Origin: Pigmentiphaga kullae
GTDB taxonomy: Bacteria; Pseudomonadota; Gammaproteobacteria; Burkholderiales; Burkholderiaceae_B
Assembly (NCBI RefSeq): GCF_004216695.1
Contig: NZ_SGXC01000003.1
Coordinates: 496,001 to 560,000, forward strand
Direction: 5' to 3'
DNA: 64,000 nucleotides
In this document: piece after piece, positions 17,474 to 28,055 of the stretch
Layout of the letters: each line of letters begins with the position of its first letter
Position numbering within the stretch: position 1 is the first letter of the stretch
Program-made: the position numbers and the translations under genes
The notes under the pieces: model-generated
Database searches by the model: none
Seen by the model: the letters and a program-made list of their open reading frames with translations, nothing else
What the model was told of the DNA's origin: nothing

Positions 17474-18490
17474 TCAATCGGCCTGGATGCCGAATTCCTT
17501 GACGACCTTGCCGAAGAACGCGTATTCGTCGGCGGTCAGCTTGCCCAGGGCCTCGGGCGTGCTGGCCTTGGCGAAGGCGCCGAAGACGCGCATCTTGGCC
17601 ACCACGTCGGGCATTTTCAGGATTTCGGCCATGTGCCCGTTCAGCGTGCGCACGACCTCGGCCGGCGTGCCCTTGGGCGCGTACAGGCCCTGCCAGGCGG
17701 CGATGTCGATGTTCTTGTATCCCAGTTCGGCCATCGACGGCGCGTCCGGGGCGAGCGGGGTGCGTTCGGCCGCGCCGTTGGCCAGGATGTGGATCTTGCC
17801 CGACGCAAGGTAGGGCTCGACCGGGCCGTAGGTCATCCAGCTCAGCGCCACGTGTCCGCCCAGCAGGTCGTTGACGGCGGGCGCCACGCCCTTGTAGGGG
17901 ACGTGGGTGATCTTGACGCCGGCGGCCTGGTTGAAGAGTTCGCCCAGGATGTGCATGGGCGAGCCCGAGCCGGGGCTGGCGTAGGTCAGGGCCTTGCCCG
18001 CCTTGGCGTCCTTCAGGACCTGGGCGACCGAGGTGTAGCCCGAGGCCTGGCCGGCCACCAGCAGCAGGGGCTGGGAGGCGGTCTGGGTGATGGGCGAGAA
18101 GTCGCGGGCGGGGTTGTAGGTGTCGGCCGAATTGGTCCTGACCACGTGGGTGGCCATCGAGAAGGTGCTGGGAGCCAGCAGCAGCGTGTAGCCGTCCGGC
18201 TTGGCGCGCGCGACGTAGTTGCTGCCGATGATGCCGCTCGCGCCGGCGCGGTTCTCGACGATCACGGGCTGGCCCAGGCGCTGCGTCAGCTTTTCGCCGA
18301 ACAGGCGGGCCATGGCGTCGGTGTCGCCGCCGGCGCCGTAGGCGACGACGATGGTGATGGGCTTGGCCGGATAGTCGGCCGCCATCGCGGAAAAGGGCGT
18401 GGAGAGCGCGCCGGCGGTCGCCAGCGCGGCAGACAGCGCGAGCGTGGCGCGCCTGCCGGATTGGAGTTGCTTGAACATCATGATGACCAT
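17474..18490 (-). CDS. Bug/TctC-type periplasmic receptor (stand-alone)
   Basis: About 338 residues from an ATG at 18490, with further in-frame ATGs at 18481 and 18478 and no clear ribosome-binding site to decide between them. The signal peptide ends near FSAMAA and the mature part begins DYPAKPITIVVAYGAGGDTD, followed by ENRAGASGIIGSN and DGYTLLLA. It is monocistronic by spacing and has no transport or enzyme partner next to it. Confidence 0.88.
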   Translation of the reverse strand: MVIMMFKQLQSGRRATLALSAALATAGALSTPFSAMAADYPAKPITIVVAYGAGGDTDAMARLFGEKLTQRLGQPVIVENRAGASGIIGSNYVARAKPDGYTLLLAPSTFSMATHVVRTNSADTYNPARDFSPITQTASQPLLLVAGQASGYTSVAQVLKDAKAGKALTYASPGSGSPMHILGELFNQAAGVKITHVPYKGVAPAVNDLLGGHVALSWMTYGPVEPYLASGKIHILANGAAERTPLAPDAPSMAELGYKNIDIAAWQGLYAPKGTPAEVVRTLNGHMAEILKMPDVVAKMRVFGAFAKASTPEALGKLTADEYAFFGKVVKEFGIQAD

Positions 18491-18715
18491 CTGCGTAGAA
18501 AGGAGAGTGGCCGACAGGCGGGGACGGGGCTCGTGGCCCAGCCGGGGGACCGGCCGGCGGCGCATGCGCGTGCATGCGTGGCGAGGTTATACCGCAGCCG
18601 TCCGCGGCGCGGATCCCGCCTTTGTATCTTCCAGGGAAAGCGATAGGTTGGGCGTGCGCAACATGCCAGGGGTGAAACGGCGATGAAACGCGCGGACCCG
18701 TTTCCGGTCCGCTGA

Positions 18716-19459
18716 TCAGACCGGGGAAGGGGGCACCGCCGCCGCGCCCGCCTCCAGGTAACGCTTGAGCTCGCGCAGGTCCTCGGCCATCTGCCGGGCG
18801 GGGTTCTCGCGCGACAGGCGCGCCAGGAGCCGGCCCGCTTGGCCCAGGGGCGGCTGGTAGGCGATCGTCGCAGTCACCACTGTGCCCGCTCCGTCGGGCG
18901 CATCGTGGAATTCGACTCGGCCGTGGTTGGGAATGTCGGCGGTGGCCTCGGCTTCCCAGGCGATGCGTTCGCCCGGCACGTCCTCGACCACGTGGGCAAT
19001 CCATTCGACCAGCCTGCCCAGCGGCGCCTTCACGGTCCATCGCGACCGGCGGTCGTTGATGACGTCGATGGATACGATGTGGCGCATGAAGCGCGGCAGG
19101 TTCGAGAAGTCTCGCCAGAAGCGGTAGATTTCCTGGCGCGGCCGGTCGATGACGATGGCATGGGTTGCCGCCGCGGCGGACAGCCAGCCCTGTTCATGGG
19201 CGATGCGCCGCTCCAGCGGCGAAGCCGAGACTGCCCGCTTGACGGGGCAATTGCCCGTGGCGGCGCGCCATAGCAGGCCGGCGGCCACGGCGCTGGCTAG
19301 GTCGCCGGCCAGCCCTCCGCGGCGCAGGCCCCAGAGCAGAAGCAGCGATCCGCCGGCCGCTGAGCCCAGCCGTTCGGCGGATCCCAGATTGCGTTCCGGA
19401 TCCCGGCCGGCAGCGGGGGAGAAGGATGGGGCGGGGGGCAGGCTCGTCCGGTCGTCCAT
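18716..19459 (-). CDS. SRPBCC-domain protein with N-terminal DUF2892-like membrane segment
   Basis: A 247-residue protein. Residues about 20-80 resemble the YgaP-like DUF2892 membrane module (ERNLGSAERLGSAAGGSLLL, then ATGNCPVKRAV). Residues about 95-230 form a START/SRPBCC cyclase-like domain (AIVIDRPRQEIYRFWRDFSN, VEDVPGERIAWEAEA). Such fusions are common but functionally undefined; lipid or quinone binding has been suggested for related domains. The start at 19459 has GGAG 6 bp upstream; an ATG at 19471 is an alternative. It is divergent from the DUF2238 gene at 19622. Confidence 0.8.
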   Translation of the reverse strand: MDDRTSLPPAPSFSPAAGRDPERNLGSAERLGSAAGGSLLLLWGLRRGGLAGDLASAVAAGLLWRAATGNCPVKRAVSASPLERRIAHEQGWLSAAAATHAIVIDRPRQEIYRFWRDFSNLPRFMRHIVSIDVINDRRSRWTVKAPLGRLVEWIAHVVEDVPGERIAWEAEATADIPNHGRVEFHDAPDGAGTVVTATIAYQPPLGQAGRLLARLSRENPARQMAEDLRELKRYLEAGAAAVPPSPV

Positions 19460-19621
19460 GCGGCTCTCCATGGCAGGGGCGGAAGGCGCAGCAAGCGGCG
19501 TGCCGTCGCGCCATCCGGCGGAAATGCCGGATGGCGTGTAAAAGTTGCCGCGCCATGTCGGTAAAAGGGAACGCGTGCCGGTGGCGTAGACTGGCTGTTC
19601 CGCATGACCGCAGGAGGCACG

Positions 19622-20359
19622 ATGGAGACAGGCATGGGCACGGGCTACCGGCGCTACGTGGCGTGGCTGGCGCTGGCGTTCGCGGTGGTCTGGGTGGCGC
19701 TGGCCATCGACCCGCTCGACCGTTCGGACTGGGCGCTGGAGAACGTGCTGGTGATCGGATTCTGCGTCGGGCTGGCCGCCAGCTGGCGGCATTTCCGGTT
19801 TTCGCGCCTGTCGTACACCTTGATCTTCGTCTTCCTGTGCCTGCACGCGATAGGCGCTCACTATACCTACGCCAAAGTGCCCTACGACGCATGGTGGCAG
19901 GTGCTGGCCGGCCGCAGTTTCAACAGCCTGTGGGGCTGGGAGCGCAACAATTTCGACCGCGTGGTGCATTTCTCGTACGGGCTGCTGCTGGCCTATCCGA
20001 TACGCGAGGTCTTCCTGCGGGTGGCCGATGCCCGGGGATTCTGGGGCTATTTCCTGCCGCTGGAGTTCACCCTGGCGACCTCCGCCATGTTCGAGCTGTT
20101 CGAGTGGGTGGCGGCCGAGGTCTTCGGCGGCGACCTGGGCGTGGCCTACCTGGGCACCCAGGGCGATGTCTGGGACGCGCACAAGGACATGGCCCTGGCC
20201 GCCTGCGGGGCCGTGGTGGCGATGATCGCCACGGCCGCCGTGAATCGCTGGCTGCAGCGGGATTTTTCGCGGGAGTGGTCGGACAGCCTGCGGGTCAAGG
20301 ACCCGCGTCCCTATGGCGAGGAGGAAATCGCCCGCATGGTGCGGCAGGCGCAGGACTAG
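19622..20359 (+). CDS. DUF2238 (YjdF-type) integral membrane protein
   Basis: A 245-residue polytopic membrane protein of the DUF2238 family, with six or so hydrophobic helices and the family stretches NNFDRVVHFSYGLLLAYP, FELFEWVAAE and YLGTQGDVWDAHKDM. Function unknown. The start is put at the ATG 19622 because AGGAGG lies 5 bp upstream; the ATG at 19604 would place that ribosome-binding site inside the gene. Confidence 0.82.
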   Translation: METGMGTGYRRYVAWLALAFAVVWVALAIDPLDRSDWALENVLVIGFCVGLAASWRHFRFSRLSYTLIFVFLCLHAIGAHYTYAKVPYDAWWQVLAGRSFNSLWGWERNNFDRVVHFSYGLLLAYPIREVFLRVADARGFWGYFLPLEFTLATSAMFELFEWVAAEVFGGDLGVAYLGTQGDVWDAHKDMALAACGAVVAMIATAAVNRWLQRDFSREWSDSLRVKDPRPYGEEEIARMVRQAQD

Positions 20360-20369
20360 CGGCGGCCGG

Positions 20370-20393
20370 CGCCGCGGGCCGGAGCCCGCGGCG
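20370..20393. terminator. Strong GC hairpin between convergent genes
   Basis: CGCCGCGGGC and GCCCGCGGCG form a perfect 10-bp stem with a 4-nt loop between the convergent DUF2238 and tctA genes. There is no T-tract, so it is at best a weak or Rho-assisted terminator acting on both strands. Confidence 0.5.
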
Positions 20394-20404
20394 GTGGAGC
20401 CGGT

Positions 20405-21892
20405 TCAGGCTTCGCGCTTGAGCCTGCGCAGCAGCAGGGGCAGCACCAGCGCGGCCGCGGCCAGGGCGAGCAGCGTGGCCGAGGTGGGCGTCGATACCAG
20501 GATCAGCGGATTGCCCTCGCCCACGGCCAGGGCGCGCCGCAGCTGGGTTTCCGCCATGGGCCCGAGGATCAGTCCGATCAGCACCGGCGCGATGGGGAAG
20601 TCGTACACCCGCATGACGTAGCCCATCAGCCCGATGCCGAACATCAGCGCCAGGTCGGACCAGGACGTGGCCACGCCCCAGATGCCCACCATTGCGAAGA
20701 TCAGGATGCCGGCGTACAGGTAGGGCCGGGGAATCAGCAGCAGGCGCACCCACAGGCCCACCAGCGGCAGGTTCAGCACCAGCAGCATCAGGTTGCCGAT
20801 GTAGAGCGAGGCGATCAGGCCCCAGACCAGGTCGCCGCTGTTGGTGAAGAGGAAGGGGCCGGGCTGCAGGCCGTAGCTCTGGAAGGCGGCCAGCAACACC
20901 GCCGCCGTGGCCGAGGTCGGCAGGCCCAGGGTCAGCAGGGGTACCAGCACGCCGGCCGCGGCGGCGTTGTTGGCGGCTTCGGGGCCGGCCACGCCCTCGA
21001 TCGCGCCCTTGCCGAATTCCTCGGGGTGCTTGCAGAGCTTGCGTTCGATCGTATAGGACAGGAAGGTGGGGATCTCGGTGCCGCCGGTGGGCAGCGCGCC
21101 GATGGGGAAACCCAGCGCGGTGCCGCGCACCCAGGGCTTCCAGGATCGCTTCCAGTCCTGGCGCGTCATCCAGGTGCCGCCCGACAGCGGGTTGATGCGC
21201 GGCGGGGCCTTGCTGTAGCGGCTGGCGACATACAGGATCTCGCCCACCGCGAACAGCGACACGAGCACCACCGTCAGTTCGATGCCGTCGAGCAGGTCGG
21301 CCGAGCCGAAGGCCAGGCGGGCCTGCCCGGTCTGGCCGTCGATGCCCACCACGCCCATGGCCAGGCCCAGGAACAGCGCGATGAAGCCGCGCACGCGCGA
21401 GGTGCCCAGCACCACCGAGACGGAGGTGAAGGACAGCACCATGAGGGCGAAGTAGTCGGCCGGGCCGAACACGAAGGCCAGCTCGGCGATGGCCGGCGCC
21501 ACGAAGCTCAGGGCCAGCGTGGCGATGGTGCCGGCCACGAAAGAGCCGATGGCGGCGGTGGCCAGCGCGGCGGCGCCGCGGCCGGAGCGGGCCATCTTGT
21601 TGCCTTCGAGCGCGGTCATCATGGAGCCGCTTTCGCCCGGCGCGTTGAGCAGGATGGAGGTGGTCGAGCCGCCGTACATGGCGCCGTACAGCACGCCGGC
21701 GAACATGATGAAGGCGGCGGTGGGGGCGATCTGCACGGTGACCGGCAGCAGCAGCGCGATGGTCAGCGCCGGGCCGATGCCGGGCAGCACGCCGATGGCG
21801 GTTCCCAGCACCGAGCCGAGGAAGGCCCAGAACAGGTTCATGGGCTGCAGCGCGACGCCGAATCCGGACAGCAGGGCGTTGAAGGTATCCAT
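20405..21892 (-). CDS. tctA: Tripartite tricarboxylate transporter large subunit TctA
   Basis: A 495-residue permease with the TctA blocks [39 protein letters not shown] and [20 protein letters not shown]. It is the last gene of a prpF-tctC-tctB-tctA operon, starting 3 bp after the tctB stop. It forms the membrane channel with TctB and receives substrate from TctC (22440-23393). A di- or tricarboxylate is likely given the prpF neighbour. Confidence 0.93.
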   Translation of the reverse strand: MDTFNALLSGFGVALQPMNLFWAFLGSVLGTAIGVLPGIGPALTIALLLPVTVQIAPTAAFIMFAGVLYGAMYGGSTTSILLNAPGESGSMMTALEGNKMARSGRGAAALATAAIGSFVAGTIATLALSFVAPAIAELAFVFGPADYFALMVLSFTSVSVVLGTSRVRGFIALFLGLAMGVVGIDGQTGQARLAFGSADLLDGIELTVVLVSLFAVGEILYVASRYSKAPPRINPLSGGTWMTRQDWKRSWKPWVRGTALGFPIGALPTGGTEIPTFLSYTIERKLCKHPEEFGKGAIEGVAGPEAANNAAAAGVLVPLLTLGLPTSATAAVLLAAFQSYGLQPGPFLFTNSGDLVWGLIASLYIGNLMLLVLNLPLVGLWVRLLLIPRPYLYAGILIFAMVGIWGVATSWSDLALMFGIGLMGYVMRVYDFPIAPVLIGLILGPMAETQLRRALAVGEGNPLILVSTPTSATLLALAAAALVLPLLLRRLKREA

Positions 21893-21895
21893 GGA

Positions 21896-22378
21896 TCACC
21901 ACCCCGCCGGAGGAAAGGCCTCGCCCAGGCTGACGCCCAGTCGGGAGAAGCCGAGCCAGCAGATCACGCCCAGCGCGAGGCCGATGGCGCAGTCGAACAC
22001 CACGCGCCGCGAGCCGAAGGCGCGGGTGACCAGGGCGAAGGACCCCATGGCGGTCAGGGGAAAGCCGAGCGGCTGCATGGTCAGCAGGGGTAGCGCGGCG
22101 CCGGCGGCGGCCCAGAGCAGGGCCGGGCGCGAAGCGCCGGTATCGGCCTCGGCGTTCTCCACTTCCTGGGGCGAGAAGGTCTCGCCGCGGGCGATCTGCA
22201 CCAGCAGCAGGATGCCCAGGACGATCAGCGCCGCGCCGATGGCGCTGACGAAGAAGCCCGGGCCCAGCGCGGCATAGCCGCCGATCTGGGGCAGGGTGCC
22301 GCCTTCATAGAGCCAGACCGCGCCTATGATCATGACGGCCAGGCCCAGCCACCACGGGCGCCTTTGCGGGGTTGTCAT
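21896..22378 (-). CDS. tctB: Tripartite tricarboxylate transporter small subunit TctB
   Basis: A 160-residue protein with four hydrophobic helices and the TctB hallmark [20 protein letters not shown] in its first third. It is immediately upstream of and nearly touching tctA, and downstream of the receptor gene. Confidence 0.9.
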   Translation of the reverse strand: MTTPQRRPWWLGLAVMIIGAVWLYEGGTLPQIGGYAALGPGFFVSAIGAALIVLGILLLVQIARGETFSPQEVENAEADTGASRPALLWAAAGAALPLLTMQPLGFPLTAMGSFALVTRAFGSRRVVFDCAIGLALGVICWLGFSRLGVSLGEAFPPAGW

Positions 22379-22439
22379 CGTGTCGTCTCCGATGGGCGCC
22401 GGCGGCGGCGCCCGGTGCCTTCTCGTGTGGGCTTGGACC

Positions 22440-23393
22440 TTACTTGACCAGTCCGACGTCCTTGAGCACCTCGGCCTGGCGCGCCTTTTCCTTGGTCAGG
22501 AAGGCGGCGAAGTCGTCGCCGGCCAGATAGGCGTCGTCCCAGCCGCGATCGGCCAGCGCCTTCTTCCACTCGGCCGAGGCGTGCAGCTTGGCATAGCGCT
22601 GCAGCCACATGTCGCGGCCGGCCTTGCTCATGCCGGGCGCGCCGATGATGCCGCGCCAGTTGCCGATGACGACGTCGTAGCCGCTTTCCTTGAGCGTGGG
22701 CGCGTCGATGCCGGGCAGGCGTTTTTCGGAGGAGACGGCGATGATGCGGATGCGGCCCTGGTCGGCGAAGGTCTTCAGCTCGGACAGGCCCGAGATGCCG
22801 ATCTTGGCCTGCCCGCTGGCCAGCGAGGTGACGACTTCGGCGCCGCTGGTGTAGGGCAGGTAGTTGACCTTGGTCGGGTCGAACTTGGCCGCCTTGGCGA
22901 GCAGGGCGGCGGTGACGTGGTCGGTGCCGCCTATCGAACCGCCGGCCACGGCGGTGCCGCCGGGGTTGGCTTTCATCGCCTGGACCGCGTCGGCGATGGT
23001 CTTGATGGGCGAGTTGGGCGCCACCACGATCGCGCCGGCGTCGTCGGTCAGCCGCACCAGCGGCACGGTCTGGTCCAGCGTGATGGGGGACTTGTTGGTG
23101 ATGATGGCGCCGACCAGGATCGCGCCCATGGACATGATGGCGTTGTCGTCGCCCTTGCCGGTGCGCACGAACTCGGCCAGGCCGATGGTGCCGCCCGCGC
23201 CGCCCTTGTTGGTGACCTGGAAACCGTCGGTGAAGATGCCGGTCTGCTGCATGACCTGCAACGGCACGCGCGCGGCGCCGTCATAGCCGCCGCCCGGGCC
23301 GCCGGGGGCCATGACCTTGGCGGGGGCCGCGATGCCGGCCAGCGGCACGACGGCGATGGCGAGGGCTGCAACCGTTTTCTTGACGAACTTCAT
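22440..23393 (-). CDS. tctC: TctC-type periplasmic tricarboxylate receptor
   Basis: A 317-residue receptor. It is closer to classical TctC than to the other Bug proteins here: after the signal peptide it starts PAKVMAPGGPGGGYDGAARV rather than with the YPxKP motif, and has NKGGAGGTIGLAEFV. It is encoded between prpF and tctBA and completes the transporter. Confidence 0.92.
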   Translation of the reverse strand: MKFVKKTVAALAIAVVPLAGIAAPAKVMAPGGPGGGYDGAARVPLQVMQQTGIFTDGFQVTNKGGAGGTIGLAEFVRTGKGDDNAIMSMGAILVGAIITNKSPITLDQTVPLVRLTDDAGAIVVAPNSPIKTIADAVQAMKANPGGTAVAGGSIGGTDHVTAALLAKAAKFDPTKVNYLPYTSGAEVVTSLASGQAKIGISGLSELKTFADQGRIRIIAVSSEKRLPGIDAPTLKESGYDVVIGNWRGIIGAPGMSKAGRDMWLQRYAKLHASAEWKKALADRGWDDAYLAGDDFAAFLTKEKARQAEVLKDVGLVK

Positions 23394-23484
23394 GCATGTC
23401 TCCTTGCTGCGGTGGAATACGGGAACGGCAAGGGGCCGCTCCGCGACGAATACAGTATCCGCCCAAACCCGCGCGGGCGGGAAG

Positions 23485-24651
23485 TCATTCCCACGGCGGC
23501 ACCAGCACCACGCCGTCCATGAGCCTGCGGGCCGTGCGGCTCATGGCCACCCGCGCGACGCTCCAGCGTCCGTCCTGGCTGCGTGCCTGGGCGCCCACTT
23601 TCAACGTGCCCGACGGGTGGCCGAAGCGCAGTTCGCCGCGGGGGCCGCCCAGCACGTCGGCCAGCACCGTGCCGGGCACGGCGGCGGTGGCCGCGATCGC
23701 CACCGCGCCGGTGCCCGTCATGGCGTGGTGCAGCTTGCCCATGGAGAAAATGCGCACGTTCAGGTCGATGTCGCCGGCGCCGATGGCGCGGCCGCTGGAG
23801 GCCGTATAGGCAGCGGCGGGGGCGGCGAAGGCAAGCTTGGGCGTGTGCTGGCGGTGCGTGGTGGCATGGGCGGCATCGGGCGCCAGCCCCATGGCCACGG
23901 CGGCATGGGCGCGGATGGCCTCGACCCGCGCCAGCAGTCCGGCGTTGCCGTTGATGTCGGGCTGCAGTTCGGTGCCAGCCAGCCCAAGGGACGAGGCGGC
24001 CACGAAAACGGTGGGATTGCCGGCATTGACCAGCGTCGCCCGGATTTCCCCCACTGCCGGAATGGTCAACACGTCGGCCGCGTGGCCGGTGGGGAACATC
24101 GCGCCTTCGGGGCCGTCGCCGCCGCCGGGGTCCAGGAATTCCAGCCGCACTTCGGCCGCCGGAAAGGTCACGCCATCCAGTTCGAAGTCGCCCAGCTCCT
24201 GGACCTGGCCGCCCCGCACCGGCACGTGGGCGATGATGCGCTTGCCCAGGTTGGCCTGCCAGATGCGGACCACGGCGATGCCGTCGCCATCGGGCCGCAC
24301 CAGTCCGCGGTGGATGGCGAAGGGGCCGACGGCGGCGCTGAGGTTGCCGCAGTTGCCGCTCCAGTCGATGACCGGCTGGCCGATGGCGACCTGGCCGAAC
24401 CAGTAGTCGACGTCGCAGTCGGGGCGGGTGGCGGAGCCCACGATGACCACCTTGCTGGTGCTGGAGGTGGCGCCGCCCATGCCGTCGATCTGCTTCTCGT
24501 AGGGATCGGGGCTGCCGACCACGCGCATCAGGACGCGGTCGCGGGCGGCGGGGTCGGAGGGAAGGTCGGCAGGCAGGAAGAACACGCCCTTGCTGGTGCC
24601 CCCGCGCATGTAGAGGGCGGGAATGGCACGCTGTCTGTCGGTGGCGGTCAT
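23485..24651 (-). CDS. prpF: PrpF-family aconitate/oxalomesaconate isomerase
   Basis: A 388-residue cofactor-independent isomerase of the PrpF family (diaminopimelate epimerase fold). The start IPALYMRGGTSKGVFFLP is typical, as are DGMGGATSSTSKVVIV and the conserved cysteine in WSGNCGNLS. Members isomerise 2-methylaconitate, aconitate or 4-oxalomesaconate. No prpC/acnD genes are present, so the methylcitrate role is not supported by context. Linked to a complete Tct transporter it more probably handles an imported unsaturated tricarboxylate. The ATG at 24651 fits family length; 24699 would add 16 unmatched residues. Confidence 0.85.
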   Translation of the reverse strand: MTATDRQRAIPALYMRGGTSKGVFFLPADLPSDPAARDRVLMRVVGSPDPYEKQIDGMGGATSSTSKVVIVGSATRPDCDVDYWFGQVAIGQPVIDWSGNCGNLSAAVGPFAIHRGLVRPDGDGIAVVRIWQANLGKRIIAHVPVRGGQVQELGDFELDGVTFPAAEVRLEFLDPGGGDGPEGAMFPTGHAADVLTIPAVGEIRATLVNAGNPTVFVAASSLGLAGTELQPDINGNAGLLARVEAIRAHAAVAMGLAPDAAHATTHRQHTPKLAFAAPAAAYTASSGRAIGAGDIDLNVRIFSMGKLHHAMTGTGAVAIAATAAVPGTVLADVLGGPRGELRFGHPSGTLKVGAQARSQDGRWSVARVAMSRTARRLMDGVVLVPPWE

Positions 24652-24870
24652 GGCGGATCGAATTGCCGGTTTCGGATTGTTTTCAGGAAACGCGCCCATA
24701 TCTGCGAGGTTACTACGAGGCGCGCGGGAATGCCCGGGCTGCCGGCAGGGATGTGGCGCGCAGTCCTTCCCGGCCCGGCCGGAATCGGTGCAAACTAGCT
24801 CCTTCGCCGTTTCCTACCCGGAACCGGCGCGGCTCGCGTTTCGTTCCATCAACCTTTCGACGAGATAGCC

Positions 24871-26982
24871 ATGACCCGCAAGACCCCCATCGAGCGCTAC
24901 CGGAACATCGGCATCAGCGCGCATATCGACGCCGGCAAGACCACGACGACCGAGCGCATCCTGTTCTACACCGGGGTCAATCACAAGATCGGGGAAGTCC
25001 ATGACGGCAATGCCACCATGGACTGGATGGAGCAGGAACAGGAGCGCGGCATCACCATCACCTCCGCCGCCACCACGGCGTTCTGGAAGGGGATGGCCGG
25101 CAACTACCCCGAGCATCGGATCAACATCATCGACACCCCGGGGCACGTGGACTTCACCATTGAGGTCGAGCGCTCCATGCGGGTGCTGGACGGCGCCGTC
25201 ATGGTCTACGACTCGGTCGGCGGCGTGCAGCCGCAGTCCGAGACCGTCTGGCGCCAGGCCAACAAATACCATGTGCCGCGCATGGCCTTCGTCAACAAGA
25301 TGGACCGTGTCGGCGCGGACTTCTTCCGCGTGCAGCGGCAGATCGTCGACCGCCTGAAGGGGCGGGCCGTCCCCATCCAGATCCCGGTGGGCGCCGAAGA
25401 CCATTTCGAGGGCGTGGTCGATCTGGTCAAGATGAAGGCCATCATCTGGGACGAGGCCAGCCAGGGCGTGCGCTTCGAGTACCGGGACATCCCGGCCGGG
25501 CTGCAGGCCACGGCCGTCGAGTGGCACGACAAGATGGTGGCCGAGGCGGCCGAGGCCGACGACGAGCTGATGGACAAGTACCTGAACGGCGACACGCTGA
25601 CCGAGGACGAGATCCGGCGCGGGCTGCGCAAGCGCACCGTGGCGGGCGAAATCGTGCCCATGCTGTGCGGCAGCGCGTTCAAGAACAAGGGCGTGCAGGC
25701 CATGCTCGATGCCGTCATCGACTACCTGCCGTCGCCGGTGGACGTGCCCGCCATCAAGGGCGTGGACCTGCACGACGGCGAGATCGAGCGCCATCCCTCG
25801 GACGACGAGCCGTTCTCGGCGCTGGCCTTCAAGATCATGACCGACCCCTTCGTCGGCCAGCTGATCTTCTTCCGGGTGTATTCGGGCATCGTGCGCTCGG
25901 GCGACACGGTATTCAATCCGCTCAAGGGCAAGCGCGAGCGGCTGGGCCGCATCGTGCAGATGCACGCCAACGAGCGCCGCGAGATCAAGGAGGTCTACGC
26001 GGGCGACATCGCGGCCGCCGTGGGGCTGAAGGAAGCCACCACCGGCGACACGCTGTGCGAGCCGGATCATCCCATCATCCTGGAACGGATGGTGTTCCCC
26101 GAGCCGGTCATCTCGCAGGCGGTCGAGCCCAAGACCCAGGTCGACCAGGAAAAGATGGGCATGGCGCTGAACCGCCTGGCGCAGGAGGACCCGTCCTTCC
26201 GCGTGCGCACCGACGAGGAGTCGGGCCAGACCATCATCTCCGGCATGGGCGAGCTGCACCTGGAGATCCTGGTCGACCGCATGAAGCGCGAGTTCGGCGT
26301 CGAGGCCACGGTGGGCAAGCCGCAGGTCGCCTACCGGGAAACGGTGCGCTCGGCGGTGCGCGACGTCGAGGGCAAGTTCATCAAGCAGTCCGGCGGACGG
26401 GGCCAGTACGGCCACGTGGTGATCTCGCTGGAGCCGCAGCCGGCCGGTTCGGGCTATGCGTTCGTCGACGCCATCAAGGGCGGCGTGGTGCCGCGCGAGT
26501 TCATCCCCGCGGTCGACAAGGGCATCCAGGACACGCTGGGCTCGGGCGTGCTGGCGGGCTATCCGGTGGTGGACGTGAAAGTCACGCTGACCTTCGGTTC
26601 GTACCACGACGTGGACTCGAACGAGAACGCGTTCCGCATGGCCGGCTCGATGGCCTTCAAGGAAGCCATGAGGCGTGCGAATCCGGTGCTGCTCGAACCC
26701 ATGATGAGCGTCGAGGTCGAGACGCCCGAGGACTTCATGGGCAACGTGATGGGCGACCTGTCGTCGCGGCGGGGCATGGTGCAGGGCATGGAGGACATCG
26801 CCGGCGGTGGCGGCAAGCTGGTGCGCGCCGAGGTGCCGCTGGCCGAGATGTTCGGCTACTCCACCACGCTGCGTTCGCTCACGCAGGGGCGCGCCACGTA
26901 CACCATGGAGTTCAAGCACTACGCCGAGGTGCCGCGCCAGGTGGCCGAGGCGGTGATCGGCGCCCGCAAGCAGGGAGGCTAG
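24871..26982 (+). CDS. fusA: Elongation factor G (second-copy type)
   Basis: A 703-residue translational GTPase that moves tRNA and mRNA through the ribosome. G1 is [16 protein letters not shown]3 DTPGHVDF and G4 NKMD. All five EF-G domains are present, including the domain IV loop region [11 protein letters not shown] and the C-terminal [15 protein letters not shown]. It is not in a str operon: there are no rpsL, rpsG or tuf neighbours. This suggests a paralogue additional to the ribosomal-operon copy, which is inference. Its 3' end overlaps the convergent enolase-superfamily gene by 4 bp. Confidence 0.95.
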   Translation: MTRKTPIERYRNIGISAHIDAGKTTTTERILFYTGVNHKIGEVHDGNATMDWMEQEQERGITITSAATTAFWKGMAGNYPEHRINIIDTPGHVDFTIEVERSMRVLDGAVMVYDSVGGVQPQSETVWRQANKYHVPRMAFVNKMDRVGADFFRVQRQIVDRLKGRAVPIQIPVGAEDHFEGVVDLVKMKAIIWDEASQGVRFEYRDIPAGLQATAVEWHDKMVAEAAEADDELMDKYLNGDTLTEDEIRRGLRKRTVAGEIVPMLCGSAFKNKGVQAMLDAVIDYLPSPVDVPAIKGVDLHDGEIERHPSDDEPFSALAFKIMTDPFVGQLIFFRVYSGIVRSGDTVFNPLKGKRERLGRIVQMHANERREIKEVYAGDIAAAVGLKEATTGDTLCEPDHPIILERMVFPEPVISQAVEPKTQVDQEKMGMALNRLAQEDPSFRVRTDEESGQTIISGMGELHLEILVDRMKREFGVEATVGKPQVAYRETVRSAVRDVEGKFIKQSGGRGQYGHVVISLEPQPAGSGYAFVDAIKGGVVPREFIPAVDKGIQDTLGSGVLAGYPVVDVKVTLTFGSYHDVDSNENAFRMAGSMAFKEAMRRANPVLLEPMMSVEVETPEDFMGNVMGDLSSRRGMVQGMEDIAGGGGKLVRAEVPLAEMFGYSTTLRSLTQGRATYTMEFKHYAEVPRQVAEAVIGARKQGG

Positions 26983-28052
26983 GGCCGGGCGGCGAGCCCC
27001 ACGCCGCAGCCCGGCGTGCCGGGAAGCGTCAGGATGCCGTTTGCGACGCTCAGGCCCGTGCAGGGGTCGTCCAGCAATTGTTCGTGTTCGGACAGTTCGC
27101 AGGCGTAGGGCAGGGCGGCGATCGTGCTGGCGGCCTGGGCGTTCATGGCCTGCATGAGCGCCGGGCCGAACGCGGCGCCCACGCGGCATATCACGCCGCC
27201 GGCTTCGCAGATGTGGACCGCTTCCATGAAGTGGCGAAAGCCGCCCAGTTTGGTGACCTTGAGGTTGACCGCGTCGACGACCCGGTCGGCGACGAGCCTG
27301 TGGATGTCCTGGACGGTGACGGCGCTTTCGTCGGCTTCGATGGCCGTGGGCAGGCTGCGCGCGAGCAGCGAGAGGCCCGCCCAGTCATGGGCCGGAACAG
27401 GCTGTTCGATCAGCGCGATGTCGTACCGCTCCATGCGCGCGAACGCGGCCATCATCTGCTTGGCGTGGTATGACTGGTTGGGATCCAGCGTCAGTACGAC
27501 CTCGGGCCCGACTGCTCCACGGACGGCGGCGACGCGAGCGATGTCGAGTTCGGTCTCGCCGGACAGCTTGAGCTTGAGTTGCCGGTATCCGCCCGCCGCC
27601 AGTGCGGCGGCGTTGGCCGCCATCTCCGAAGGCGGTTTGATGGAAAGAATGCGGGACAGCGGCAGCTCGGCACGGACCTGTCCGCCGAGCAGGGCGCTGA
27701 TCGGCACTCCCAGGCGCCTGGCCAGCAGGTCGTGCAGCGCCATGTCGATGGCGGCCTTGGCGCTGTACTGGAATGCCAGTTTGCGATCGACGTCGCTCAT
27801 GATCGCCGCGATCTCGTCCAGCCGCCTACCCGTTACCACGGGCGCCAGCAGTTCGAGCGCGGTCCGCACGCCTTCGCCGTGGGTGGTGATGGCAGGAATG
27901 GCATGGGCATAGCCCAGTCCGGTCGTGCCGGCGTCGTCGGTCAGTGCCAGCAGATAACCCTCTATCGACGGCACCGAAGCCCGGGCGAACTTCCAGGAGG
28001 CGTCGCGCATGCGCTGGGGGCAGGGTATGACGGATACGTGGACGACGTGCAT
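26979..28052 (-). CDS. Enolase-superfamily (mandelate racemase/muconate lactonizing) enzyme
   Basis: A 357-residue barrel enzyme. K160 and K162 form the KxK base motif; D190 (LDPNQSY), E216 (IEQPVP) and D241 (EADES) are the Mg ligands; K265 (NLKVTK) is the opposite base. This places it in the muconate-cycloisomerase/dipeptide-epimerase subgroup rather than among the acid-sugar dehydratases. It is the last gene of a Bug-MmgE/PrpD-enolase operon, so it probably isomerises or cycloisomerises a carboxylic acid taken up by that Bug protein. Exact substrate unknown. Confidence 0.88.
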   Translation of the reverse strand: MHVVHVSVIPCPQRMRDASWKFARASVPSIEGYLLALTDDAGTTGLGYAHAIPAITTHGEGVRTALELLAPVVTGRRLDEIAAIMSDVDRKLAFQYSAKAAIDMALHDLLARRLGVPISALLGGQVRAELPLSRILSIKPPSEMAANAAALAAGGYRQLKLKLSGETELDIARVAAVRGAVGPEVVLTLDPNQSYHAKQMMAAFARMERYDIALIEQPVPAHDWAGLSLLARSLPTAIEADESAVTVQDIHRLVADRVVDAVNLKVTKLGGFRHFMEAVHICEAGGVICRVGAAFGPALMQAMNAQAASTIAALPYACELSEHEQLLDDPCTGLSVANGILTLPGTPGCGVGLAARP

Positions 28053-28055
28053 GGC

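Noticed and set aside
24814-27189. 791-residue open frame on the minus strand
   Set aside because: Antisense shadow of elongation factor G; consists mostly of His, Asp and Arg runs.
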